Positions 36,601 to 46,114 of a stretch of 64,000 nucleotides of DNA are shown here, piece by piece. The DNA comes from Paludisphaera borealis (GTDB lineage: Bacteria > Planctomycetota > Planctomycetia > Isosphaerales > Isosphaeraceae): the NCBI RefSeq assembly GCF_001956985.1, contig NZ_CP019082.1, positions 4,836,001-4,900,000 of the forward strand, in the 5' to 3' direction. Numbering within the stretch: the first letter of the stretch is position 1; every line of letters starts with the position of its first letter. Below the pieces are notes generated by a model. That model ran no database searches. It was not told the origin of the DNA and worked only from the letters and a program-made list of their open reading frames with translations. A program made the position numbers and the translations under genes.

Positions 36601-36779
36601 CAGTTCATGAACCGGTCTTCCCACCACCCGCGCCGCCACGGTCGCGAGGCGCGGCCGACTCGCGCGAACAGCTCGCGACCGATCTCCCGCGCCCGCCGTT
36701 CGAGCCGTTCGGGGTCGGCCTGCCGCGAGCCCGCCGATTCCGGTTGCAGGCTCGCGATGCTTCGGGACGCCGTCGTCAT
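33693..36779 (-). CDS. putA: Bifunctional proline dehydrogenase / delta-1-pyrroline-5-carboxylate dehydrogenase
   Basis: The protein has 1,028 residues. The start at 36779 is preceded by AAGGAGG 8 bases upstream. The N-terminal half is the FAD proline dehydrogenase barrel (PRVNLSLKLSSLTTYFDP, VHVDMEQYAFRAL, RLVKGAYWDYEV, ELQTLYGMGDAI). The C-terminal half is an aldehyde dehydrogenase: FPLAIPCGMTVAPLVAGN, FTGSRDVGL, the Glu region RVIAEMGGKNAI, the nucleophile in GYAGQKCSACSR, and EEIFGPLLAV. It oxidises proline to glutamate. There is no N-terminal ribbon-helix-helix DNA-binding domain, so this is the short, non-regulatory PutA type. It is divergent from the ComEA-like gene. Confidence 0.95.
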   Translation of the reverse strand: MTTASRSIASLQPESAGSRQADPERLERRAREIGRELFARVGRASRPWRRGWWEDRFMNWMLDDPQVRAQLFRFIDVLPALRTPDSVGRHLTEYLDEADGRVPWLLQTAVDLAPPGTEREVLLARAARGAAEVMARKFIAGSTPDEAFQTVLKLRKRRLAFTADLLGEAVISEAEADVYQQTCLDLIRGLAGPLAAVPEDPLIDRDHDGPIPRVNLSLKLSSLTTYFDPIHTEQTIERVAARLRPILQTARDHGAYVHVDMEQYAFRALSYDLFRRVLAEPAFRDWSDVGIVVQAYQPEAETELRGLREWVEHRGAPITIRLVKGAYWDYEVLTARRLGWPEPVYLNKWQSDANFERCTNYLMEHRAELRPAIASHNLRSLAHAIAAAEAFGVPHDGYELQTLYGMGDAIQDALVARGARVRVYTPYGAMLPGMAYLVRRLLENTSNESFLKASGSSSVPIDDLLRNPEETGAMLLRSRKPRPQAPAPAAALDALPPFRNQPTADFARAENREAMAEALRKVDRELGKSYPLLINGEAVETPGRVIESLDPSRTSRIVGRTASAGAEHAEAAVASALAASADWAGKPAAERAGVIVRAAAILRERRFELAAWEVYECGKPWREAVGDVAEAIDFCEFYAREMIRLAEPRRRDVPGETNACEHIARGVAVVIPPWNFPLAIPCGMTVAPLVAGNTVILKPAEQSSVIAWKLVEILREAGVPDGVLHYLPGRGEEVGQALVHHRDVDLISFTGSRDVGLLINRQAAETPAGQSHVKRVIAEMGGKNAILVDEDADLDEAVVGVIESAFGYAGQKCSACSRVIVLEGIYDAFLARLVEAGKAVVVGTAAEPETFVGPVIDADARKRILEYRRLAAAEGRVALDSDVSELVDRGWFVGPMIVADVRPDSRIAQEEIFGPLLAVIKAKDLTEALAIANGAPYALTGGVYSRSPVSIDRVRRDFRVGNLYINRTITGALVDRQPFGGFKLSGMGSKAGGSEYLLEFLLTRCVTENTMRRGFAPDEDLATAAEGG

Positions 36780-36938
36780 CAACGAATCCTCCTTCGAATC
36801 CGTCTCCCGGTCTTCGCTTCCTCTTTTCATTGTATACCTCTCGCACGCGAGCGGGGCGGGGCTTGCCATCGGACGTGGTGGTCTCGTATCGTCGGAGGGA
36901 GCGATGTTGACCCGGGGCCTCAGGCGTAAGTGGTCGCG

Positions 36939-37379
36939 ATGCAAGACGTTTCGGAACGGATGTCGAGTCGGTCGAAGCCGCGGCGGCCCGCGCCGGGCGA
37001 TGCGTGGCCCTGGACGATCGACGTCCGCAGGCTTCTGGCCTTCGCGACGCTGCTGTCCGGGCTGACGATGCTGGCCGTCGGCCGAGGCGCGCGCTCGGAG
37101 TCCGAAGGTGCGGTCCACCTCGCTCCCGAGCTGGTCATCGACCTCAACTCGGCACCGGTCGAGGTGTTCTCGGCGCTTCCCGGAATCGGACCGAAGCTGG
37201 CGGCGCAGATCGTCGAGGCCCGCCGAGAAAGCCCGTTCGTCTCGCTCGACGACCTGGACCGGCGGACCCGGGGGATCGGGCCGGCGACCGTCGCCCGGCT
37301 GGCGCCTCATCTGCGAATCGAGCCGCCTCAAGAGCCGGTCGCCTCGCGCGTCGCCCGCAGGGGGGCGCGGGTCGATTAA
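36939..37379 (+). CDS. ComEA-like helix-hairpin-helix protein with N-terminal membrane segment
   Basis: The protein has about 146 residues. A transmembrane or signal-anchor segment (LLAFATLLSGLTMLAVG) precedes a ComEA-type domain: LVIDLNSAPVEVFSALPGIGPKLAAQIVEAR, then FVSLDDLDRRTRGIGPATVARLAPHL, giving two helix-hairpin-helix motifs. ComEA proteins bind double-stranded DNA at the membrane during transformation; short HhH proteins of this type also occur without competence genes. No strong Shine-Dalgarno sequence identifies the start; the GTG at 36930 and an ATG at 36960 are alternatives. No com or pil gene is in the window. Confidence 0.8.
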   Translation: MQDVSERMSSRSKPRRPAPGDAWPWTIDVRRLLAFATLLSGLTMLAVGRGARSESEGAVHLAPELVIDLNSAPVEVFSALPGIGPKLAAQIVEARRESPFVSLDDLDRRTRGIGPATVARLAPHLRIEPPQEPVASRVARRGARVD

Positions 37380-37390
37380 GCGATGCCGGT

Positions 37391-37542
37391 ACAAACCATC
37401 CTGACGCCGTGGGGACACCCGGCCTCATGAAAATGGGGATCGCGGTGGGCCGGGTCCGAGTACAAGCCCGAAGCGCCAGCGAGTGCATCTCCGGTCGGCC
37501 GTTCAGGTACCATGCACTCGCTGGCGCTTCGGGCTTGTACTC
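37391..37542 (-). repeat. 150-bp palindrome-bearing repeat element, copy 2 (inverted)
   Basis: Perfect 30-bp inverted arms (37458-37487 and 37513-37542) surround a 25-base loop. Bases 37391-37457 match, as reverse complement, the extra ~66 bp of copy 1. It lies 11 bases after the ComEA-like gene and ends 119 bases before the uvrB start, so it could be part of the uvrB leader transcript. Confidence 0.9.
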
Positions 37543-37661
37543 GGAGCGACGATCGGCGTCGGAGTTACGAGGCTGCGTCGGGGGGAAAATTCTCGACGGC
37601 GTGGTTATACTTCGAAGTCACCTTCACGACGGGTTACCAGGCGAGACGAGACCAGAATACG

Positions 37662-39722
<2,061 letters not shown>

Positions 39723-39886
39723 CGCCGTTCTCGAACCGTTCGCCGATTCGCGCCCGCGATCGTGTCGCCCCTGCGTCGATTTCGAGTAAACTAGCGGCGT
39801 TGACCTTGGCCTCTACAACGTAAGAGTCAAGCGCCACGCTCTTATTCTCCATCGATCGTTCGTTCGGCTTCTCGTCGGAGGAATCC

Positions 39887-41071
39887 ATGACCTGCCCCAG
39901 CTTCGATCAGAGTGATCCCCATCATCGGCCGCGCGCCGAGCGAGGCGCATCCCGGCTTCAGGGCCGGCTGCTGATCCTGGCGATGAGTCTTCTCGCGGCG
40001 GGCTGCGATACGTTCACGTTCAATCCGCCGCGCCCTCCCGAGCTGACGAAGAAGGCGGCGACGCCCCGAACATCGACCGGGATCTCCGCGACCTCGTCGT
40101 CGGCCAAGGTCATCGAGGTGGTCCTCACGCCTCGGATCGAGTCGGACGTCGAGACGCTCAGAACCTCCGCGAAGCTTCAGGCGGGCATGGACACGACCAG
40201 GGTCCAGGTGACGGCCCCGCCGGAAGGGGCGCCCGCTTCGGAACAGGCCGAACTCGTCCGCAAGGCGATCACCCGCAAGCCGCCGGTCATTGTGATCGAA
40301 GTCCCGAACGCACCCGACGCGACACTGATCGCCGCCGCCGCCGAAGCCCAGAAGGCCGGCGTCGCGGTCGTGACCATCGGCCGTCGGCTGACCGTTTCGC
40401 AGGCGCCGGCATCCGAATCGGCGTCCGCCGTCGGGCCGCCGATGATCTTGGTCGCGCACGAAGAACTCAAGCCGTCGGCCGCGGCCCTCGTCGCCGACGC
40501 GATGCGAGCCGCCAAGAATGGTAAGATCGCGACCGACGCCGGGGCCGTGATCCTCGTCGACCCCACCGTCGACGCCCTCTTCCAGGACCGCGTCAATGCG
40601 CTTCGCGACGCCCTCAAGGCGGCCGGGGTCAAGAAGATCGAGGAGCTGCCGTTCGCCAAGACGATCAAGGACGGCGAGACGAAGCTGGTCGAGTACCTCA
40701 AGGCCCACCCCGAAACGACGCTGGTCTTCGCCGTCGACGCCGGCGGAATGCTGGCCGCCGACGATGCGACCGGCGTCCTGAAGACGGACCATCGGTTCGT
40801 CATCGCCGGCTATTCCTCCAACGAGTCCGCTCGCAGCCAGGTCATGATGGGCGAATACGCGGCGCTCGGCGTCTTCGGCGTCGACAGGCTGCTCCGCCGA
40901 GCCGTCAACGTCGCCGCCGGGATTCTCAAGGGAAGCAAGATTCCGGAACGGGTCGAGATCGAGATTCCGATCCTGGAGTCGAGCGAGACGGCGGGCCCTC
41001 CGCGGATGAAGGTCCTTCCTCCCGACAAGCCGATGATGCTGCAAAAAGGCGGCGCTTCCACGGAAAACTAG
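39887..41071 (+). CDS. Periplasmic binding protein-like lipoprotein (sugar-binding type I fold)
   Basis: The protein has 394 residues. CGGAGGA precedes the ATG. The n-region is long, then LLILAMSLLAAGC gives a lipobox (Cys ~40). The rest has the alternating beta-alpha layout of type I periplasmic binding proteins (Peripla_BP_4): VIEVVLTPRIESDVETLR, ITRKPPVIVIEVP, AQKAGVAVVTIGR, VNALRDALKAAGVKKIEEL and TTLVFAVDAGGMLAADD. It is probably a ligand-binding component for a sugar or related solute, but no ABC permease or ATPase gene is adjacent, so it may be a stand-alone sensor. The next gene, nadC, starts 34 bases downstream. Confidence 0.8.
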   Translation: MTCPSFDQSDPHHRPRAERGASRLQGRLLILAMSLLAAGCDTFTFNPPRPPELTKKAATPRTSTGISATSSSAKVIEVVLTPRIESDVETLRTSAKLQAGMDTTRVQVTAPPEGAPASEQAELVRKAITRKPPVIVIEVPNAPDATLIAAAAEAQKAGVAVVTIGRRLTVSQAPASESASAVGPPMILVAHEELKPSAAALVADAMRAAKNGKIATDAGAVILVDPTVDALFQDRVNALRDALKAAGVKKIEELPFAKTIKDGETKLVEYLKAHPETTLVFAVDAGGMLAADDATGVLKTDHRFVIAGYSSNESARSQVMMGEYAALGVFGVDRLLRRAVNVAAGILKGSKIPERVEIEIPILESSETAGPPRMKVLPPDKPMMLQKGGASTEN

Positions 41072-41105
41072 ACGCCGTGCGCCGGCGGGAAGGACGCGAA
41101 CCGCG

Positions 41106-42005
41106 ATGACCGAGACACGACGCCCGTTCGGCGATCCCGAACGGAGGAACGCCGAGACGCTGATCGGGTTGGCGCTCGCGGAGGACTTGAACGACGCGGG
41201 CGACATCACCACCACCACGGTCATCCCCCCCCGCGCCCGGGGCTCGGCCCGGCTGATCGCCCGCGCGCCGGGGGTGGTCGCCGGCTTGCCCGTTGTCGGC
41301 CTGCTCATCGACCACTTCGAGCTGGGGGAAGGCTGGCGCCCACGGCGCGTCGACGGCGACCGCGTCGAGGCCGGCGAAGTCCTGGGCGAGCTTTCCGGCT
41401 CGTTTCGGTCGATCCTGGTGCTTGAACGCACGGCCCTCAACTTCCTGCAACGGCTCTGCGGCGTGGCCTCGCTGACGGCTCGGTTCGTCGCCGAGGTGGA
41501 GGGGACCGCCGCCGGCGTCTTCGACACGAGGAAGACGACCCCCGGCTGGCGGGCGCTCGAGAAGTACGCGGTCCGCTGCGGCGGCGGCCGCAACCACCGG
41601 ATCGGGCTTTACGACGCCGTGCTCATCAAGGACAACCACCTGGGCTGGTTGCAGGCCGACGGAGTCGCCGACCCGATTGCGAAGGCGATCGCCGACGCCC
41701 GCGCCGGCTCGCCGCCGGGCACGGTCGTCGAGGTCGAGGTCGACACGCTCGATCAGCTCGACGTTGCGTTGCGCTGCCGGCCCGATATTGTGCTCGTCGA
41801 CAACCTCGGGCCTGACGCGCTGCGGGAAGCGGTCCGCCGCCGCGATCAGTCGGCCCCGGGCGTCGAGCTGGAAGCGTCGGGCGGCGTGACCCTGGCGACG
41901 ATCGCCGCGCTGGCGCGCACGGGCATCGATCGGATCAGCGTCGGCGCCCTGACCCATTCAGCCGTCGCGCTCGACGTCGCGCTGGATATCGACCCCGCGA
42001 CATGA
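41106..42005 (+). CDS. nadC: Nicotinate-nucleotide pyrophosphorylase (carboxylating)
   Basis: The protein has 299 residues, standard size. Family motifs: LAEDLNDAGDITTTTVIP, LNFLQRLCGVASLTA, then DTRKTTPGWRALEKYAV and RCGGGRNHRIGLYDAVLIKDNH, which include the Arg/Lys/His residues that bind quinolinate and PRPP; the end is EASGGVTLATI with GIDRISVGALTHS. The enzyme converts quinolinate and PRPP to nicotinate mononucleotide in de novo NAD synthesis. The stop overlaps the birA start by ATGA, indicating translational coupling. Confidence 0.97.
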   Translation: MTETRRPFGDPERRNAETLIGLALAEDLNDAGDITTTTVIPPRARGSARLIARAPGVVAGLPVVGLLIDHFELGEGWRPRRVDGDRVEAGEVLGELSGSFRSILVLERTALNFLQRLCGVASLTARFVAEVEGTAAGVFDTRKTTPGWRALEKYAVRCGGGRNHRIGLYDAVLIKDNHLGWLQADGVADPIAKAIADARAGSPPGTVVEVEVDTLDQLDVALRCRPDIVLVDNLGPDALREAVRRRDQSAPGVELEASGGVTLATIAALARTGIDRISVGALTHSAVALDVALDIDPAT

Positions 42006-43075
42006 ACGCGCATTCCCACGAATCCGCGCCCGCGATCCTCAACATCCCGCTGCTCGACCGGCTGCGGAGTGTCTCGGGCTTCGTCGCGACGGCCGATCTC
42101 GCCGAATCCAATGATCGCGAGCGGCTCGCCGCCGACCTCGACGCGCTCGAGGCGTTCGGCTTCCGGATCGAGCGGCATCCGTACCTGGGCGCGGCCTATC
42201 GCGGGCCTTCGCCCCGGCTCTGCCCCGACCAGATCGAGCACGAGCTGGGCACGAGGCGGATCGGCCGCCGGATCGCCGTCTGGAACCGGCTGGGCAGCAC
42301 CAGCGACGCCGCGGCTCGTGGCGCCGGCGCGGCGGCCAACGACGGCCTCGTCATTCTGGCGGAAGAACAGACCACCGGTCGCGGCCAGCGCGGACGGAGC
42401 TGGAGCGCGCCGCCGCGGTCGTGCATCCTGATGTCGGTCTTGCTGTTCCCTCCCTCCGAGCTGTCGCCAATCGGCCGCGAATCGGCCGGCGGCACCGCCT
42501 GGCTGACCGCGCTGGGCGCGGTGGCGACCGCCGGGCTTGTCGCCGAATGGACCGGATGCGACGCGCGGATCAAGTGGCCCAACGACGTCCGCGTCGACGG
42601 CCGCAAGGTCGCCGGCATTCTCGTCGAGCGCGTGATCCGTCCCCGCGACGACTCCCCCGCGTCCGCGTCCGAGCCCGAGACCGCGGTCGTCGTCGGCGTC
42701 GGCCTGAACGTCAACCTCGGCGTCGACGACCTCGCCCCCGAGCTGCGCGGCAAGGCCACGTCGCTGCGGATCTTGAGCGGCGGCGGCTCGTTCGATCGCT
42801 CGGAGCTGGTCCGCGACCTGATCCGCCGGCTCGACCGCTGGTACGACGAGGGCGTCCGCGACGGTCCGTCGAGCCTGAACGCCGCCTGGCGCGGCCTGAG
42901 CGAACACCTGGGCCGGCGGGTCCGGGTCACAACCCCGCTCCAGACCCTCGCCGGCCGGTTGGTCGACCTCGACTTCCAGTGCGGTCTGACGATTGATCCG
43001 AGCGACGAGACCAGGAGCCAAGGCGGCAGCCTGGTGCATATACCGATCAGCTCGGTCGTGGCTCTCGAAGGATGA
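42002..43075 (+). CDS. birA: Biotin--[acetyl-CoA-carboxylase] ligase, BirA type with N-terminal winged helix
   Basis: The protein has 357 residues. The start overlaps the nadC stop (ATGA). Residues 10-70 look like a winged helix (LLDRLRSVSGFVATADLAE, RLAADLDALEAFGFRIERHP), so it may also repress biotin genes. The catalytic domain has LGSTSDAA, the GRGQRGRSW biotinyl-AMP loop, IKWPNDVRVDGRKVAGILVE and VGVGLNVN. The C-terminal SH3-like domain follows (LGRRVRVTTPLQTLAGRLVDLD). It activates biotin as biotinyl-AMP and attaches it to biotin-carrier proteins. The pairing of nadC with birA is seen in several bacteria. Confidence 0.94.
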   Translation: MNAHSHESAPAILNIPLLDRLRSVSGFVATADLAESNDRERLAADLDALEAFGFRIERHPYLGAAYRGPSPRLCPDQIEHELGTRRIGRRIAVWNRLGSTSDAAARGAGAAANDGLVILAEEQTTGRGQRGRSWSAPPRSCILMSVLLFPPSELSPIGRESAGGTAWLTALGAVATAGLVAEWTGCDARIKWPNDVRVDGRKVAGILVERVIRPRDDSPASASEPETAVVVGVGLNVNLGVDDLAPELRGKATSLRILSGGGSFDRSELVRDLIRRLDRWYDEGVRDGPSSLNAAWRGLSEHLGRRVRVTTPLQTLAGRLVDLDFQCGLTIDPSDETRSQGGSLVHIPISSVVALEG

Positions 43076-43097
43076 CGGCGCGGCCGCCTCGCACCCG

Positions 43098-43126
43098 TTG
43101 AAAACCGACCGCGAAACGGGTTATGT
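43098..43126 (+). promoter_or_regulatory. Possible sigma70-type promoter in the gap before the HEAT/TPR gene
   Basis: TTGAAA (43098-43103), a 17-base spacer and TTATGT (43121-43126) lie in the 310-base gap between birA and the HEAT/TPR gene. The fit is moderate, and such matches occur by chance. Nothing else was recognised in 43076-43385. Confidence 0.3.
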
Positions 43127-43385
43127 TTTTCTTGGACGCGGCCGGCGGGCGGTGGTAGACTTTGCGGTTGAGTTCACGCCTGCCCTTGTCGCCCGGCTCC
43201 CCTCGCGGAGGGCCTGGCACGCCGGATTGAAGCCTGATCAGAACGGCCTCGGCCGTTCACGCGACACGCCTGAACGAATTCCAACCCCTGACGATTCAAC
43301 GGCGCATCGGCACCAACGGGAAACGGCGGCCGAATCGCCGGATGCGTTGAGTTTTGGAAACGCCGCATTGAGCAGGAGTCGAGAC

Positions 43386-44240
43386 ATGGCCGACGCCAGC
43401 GTCGGGACGCCCTGTCGTCGGGGCCGGCGAACTCCGATCTTCGGTTCCTTGGTCCTGATTCTCTCGGGAGCGGTCACCGGCGCGTCGCCGCCGCTCCTCG
43501 TCTTCGATCCAGGCGGCGGCGCGGCCTTGGACGATTCGTCGCGTCAATCGGTGGGAGCCGCGGGCATGTTGGAGCCACACACGGGTTCATTGCTGATCGA
43601 TTACTACGAGACGTTCCTCCGCGACCGCGACCTCGGAGAGTTTCGCGAGCGCGTCCTGGCCCGCTACACCGAGGAGACGCTCTGCCGGGTGCTGGCGTCG
43701 TCGCCCCACGCCAACGCCCGTCGCGGAGCCGTGCTCGCGCTGGGCGTCATGGGCACATTCGACGGCTGCAACTCCACCCTCGGCCGGGCCATGCGCGACG
43801 ACGATTCGGTGGTCCGCACGATGGCCGAACGCGCCCTCTGGGTCATCTGGTTCCGGGCCGACAGCCCCGAGAACAACCAGACGCTTGAAGAAGTCCGTCT
43901 GCTGGCCGCGACCGGTCGATCCGATGAGGCGATCGACCTGGCCTCCAAGCTGATCGCCCGCGCCCCCCGGCTCGCCGAAGCCTATAACCAGCGGGCCATC
44001 GCCTACTTCAAGCTCGGCCGCTACGCCGAGAGCGCCGAGGATTGCCAGCGCGTCCTGGCCGTCAATCCCTACCACATCGGGGCACTGGGCGGCCTTGCGC
44101 AGTGCCAGCTTCAGCTCGAACAGCCGCGCGAGGCCCTCAAGACGCTCCGCCGCTCGCTGAAGCTTCAACCCCACAGCCAGGCGCTCAGCGACAACATCCG
44201 CGCATTGGAAGCCGGGCTCGAGTCCGACGGCTCGCGCTGA
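43386..44240 (+). CDS. HEAT-like plus tetratricopeptide-repeat protein
   Basis: The protein has 284 residues. The ATG at 43386 is preceded by AGGAG. A hydrophobic segment (IFGSLVLILSGAVTGASPP) may be a signal peptide or anchor. Residues ~75-160 resemble a HEAT-like pair (ARRGAVLALGVMGTFDGC, DDSVVRTMAERALWVIWF). TPR units follow (LAEAYNQRAIAYFKLGRYAESAEDC, HIGALGGLAQCQLQLEQPREAL). The protein probably mediates protein-protein contacts at the envelope; the partner is unknown. Its stop abuts the stop of the convergent CbiA-like gene with no spacer. Confidence 0.85.
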   Translation: MADASVGTPCRRGRRTPIFGSLVLILSGAVTGASPPLLVFDPGGGAALDDSSRQSVGAAGMLEPHTGSLLIDYYETFLRDRDLGEFRERVLARYTEETLCRVLASSPHANARRGAVLALGVMGTFDGCNSTLGRAMRDDDSVVRTMAERALWVIWFRADSPENNQTLEEVRLLAATGRSDEAIDLASKLIARAPRLAEAYNQRAIAYFKLGRYAESAEDCQRVLAVNPYHIGALGGLAQCQLQLEQPREALKTLRRSLKLQPHSQALSDNIRALEAGLESDGSR

Positions 44241-45650
44241 CTAATCCTGGTCGTCCTCGTCGCCGACTTCCTGATCCTGAGACAGGCCGACCGTCGAGGG
44301 CCGTTTCAGCGAGGGGCGGTGCGGCCCCGCGAACGCCGCGACGACCTCGGGCAGCGCGCCCAGGTGCAGGTGGATCAGGCTGCCGACCGCGTGGTGACGG
44401 AAGTACAGATCGTCGTCGCGCGACAGCGAGCCGAAACACGACGGACACTCGAACGGCTGGACGCTCGGCCGCAAGTTCCATCGGCCGCTCTTGTAACCGC
44501 GAACCTGCGCGCCGCGCGGCCCGATCCAGCAGTCGCGCAGCAGGGTCCGCACGACCGGAGTGGGGGCCGTGGGATTGGCGACCAGCTCGGCGTCGAAGGG
44601 AAGGATTCCCGCTCCTGGAACGGTCTGACCGTCGATGATCATCGACCGGCCCAGGTAGGCCGTGCCTCCCCCTTCGGTGTAGATCCGCTGGCCGCGGCAG
44701 ACGTGCTGGCGGAGCGCCGCGATCATGCTGAAGTTGGCCGCCAGCTCCATGGCGTGCAGGTCCGGGAAGCCGCAGCCGATCATGACCAGGTCGACGCCGT
44801 CGGGCAGGGCGCCGTCGCGCATCGGCGAGAACTCGACCAGCTCGGCCCCGAGCGATTCGAGCGCTTCGAGGGTGTCGGGGAAATAGCAGCCGAAGGCGTC
44901 GTCGTGGGCGTAGGCCACGCGGAAGCCCGGCGGACCGGCCTCGCGGCCGCAGCCGCCCGGTTGTTGGGGACGATTCAGGTCGACCCGGCTGGTCGCCAGG
45001 GCGGCGAAGGCTTTCAGGTCGGCGTGGCGGAGGAAGCTCGACCCCAGGGCGTCGATCACGTCTTCGGCGAGGCGGGTTTCGCCCCGCGCGGCGGCTTCCA
45101 CGGCCGATCGAGCCCCCGGCAAGAGGTCGACGGCCCCCACGACCGGCAGGCCGCAGGTCAGCCGGATCAGGCGGCGGTACCGCTCGATCTGGTCGTCGGA
45201 GGACAGGCCGTCGAGGATCACCGCCTCGGTCCCTTCCGGGATGCGAGGAAGATGGCACGCGCCGGGGTCGGCACCGACGAGCGAGAGCACCGAGACGATC
45301 GGCAGGTCGAGAATCCGGGTCAGGCCGCGGAGATCGCCGCCGCACAACGACGGAACCAGGGACGCGTCGAGCGTCCCCTCGACCAATCCGAGGCTGGCCG
45401 CGCGGGCGCCGGCGACGAACAGCGAACGGCACACGTTCGGCGGCATCAGCCACGTGTCGAGGTGCCGTTCCGGCAGTCCGGTCGCGTCGGCCACCACTTC
45501 GGTCGTCGTCGGGCAGGCTCGGGAGCGGAAGTGCTGAATCCGCCACCGCCGCGCCGTCAGGCCGGCGAGCACGGCCAGGCCGGCCGTCGAGGGCTCCGGC
45601 CCGGTCGCGGGGGTTGCCAGGGCGATTCGGGGGACAGCCGTCATCATCAA
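44241..45650 (-). CDS. CbiA/CobB-like protein lacking P-loop and glutamine-amidotransferase Cys
   Basis: The protein has 469 residues. The whole chain follows cobyrinic acid a,c-diamide synthase: an N-terminal dethiobiotin-synthetase-like half (LPERHLDTWLMPPNVCRSLF, LGLVEGTLDAS, LPIVSVLSL) and a C-terminal amidotransferase half (RVAYAHDDAFGCYFPDTLEAL, LVMIGCGFPDLHAMELAAN, GSLIHLHLGALPEV). The ATP-binding P-loop of CbiA (GxGKT) is absent: the matching stretch reads LATPATGPEPSTAG. The catalytic Cys of AECGG is Gly327 (TEGGG). The upstream Cys/His of the triad therefore cannot work as in CbiA. It is probably a derived, non-amidating homologue. No cobalamin gene is adjacent. Confidence 0.82.
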   Translation of the reverse strand: MMMTAVPRIALATPATGPEPSTAGLAVLAGLTARRWRIQHFRSRACPTTTEVVADATGLPERHLDTWLMPPNVCRSLFVAGARAASLGLVEGTLDASLVPSLCGGDLRGLTRILDLPIVSVLSLVGADPGACHLPRIPEGTEAVILDGLSSDDQIERYRRLIRLTCGLPVVGAVDLLPGARSAVEAAARGETRLAEDVIDALGSSFLRHADLKAFAALATSRVDLNRPQQPGGCGREAGPPGFRVAYAHDDAFGCYFPDTLEALESLGAELVEFSPMRDGALPDGVDLVMIGCGFPDLHAMELAANFSMIAALRQHVCRGQRIYTEGGGTAYLGRSMIIDGQTVPGAGILPFDAELVANPTAPTPVVRTLLRDCWIGPRGAQVRGYKSGRWNLRPSVQPFECPSCFGSLSRDDDLYFRHHAVGSLIHLHLGALPEVVAAFAGPHRPSLKRPSTVGLSQDQEVGDEDDQD

Positions 45651-46114
45651 TGTAGCGATCCACCAGGCCGAGCCGAGCGACCCGTCGCTCGATCACTTCG
45701 GTATTCTACGCGGGCTCGACGGATTTTTCCGCCATGACGGCGGATTCCTGCCAGAGCAAACCCGATCGAACGTCTGACCGTCGCCCCAGGAAGGGTTTCT
45801 GGAACGACGCGAACTACCTGCGGGGCAGGATCATGCAACGAATTCGGGGGATGCGTCGGCGAAACGACGCCTCCAAAAAAGCCGCCGGTCTGCGCGGCTG
45901 ATCGAGCGTCGCGCCGGTTCGTCCCAATGATAAAGCCCTCGCCATCGAGGTCAAGCTGGAACAACGGTTTAGCGCGGTTTTCGACCGGTCCGCGCACCGA
46001 CCGCCGTTGATTTCACCTTGCCCGTCGCCCCTCCTCCGAGTACCCTACGCCCGCTCGAAACCGGAACTTCGATGCGCCAACTCGTGCTTCTTTGTTCGGG
46101 AAGGAACCCGTGCG
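45651..46114. other. Intergenic stretch between divergent genes, nothing recognised
   Basis: About 460 bases lie between the divergent CbiA-like and MscK-N genes and probably hold both promoters. One short inverted sequence (CCGCCATGACGGCGG, near 45730) is visible. No coding region, RNA or larger repeat was recognised. Confidence 0.45.

Noticed and set aside
37512-37661. N-terminal extension of UvrB through the palindromic repeat
   Set aside because: The extension is encoded by the repeat arm itself and has no similarity to UvrB; the family start is at 37662.
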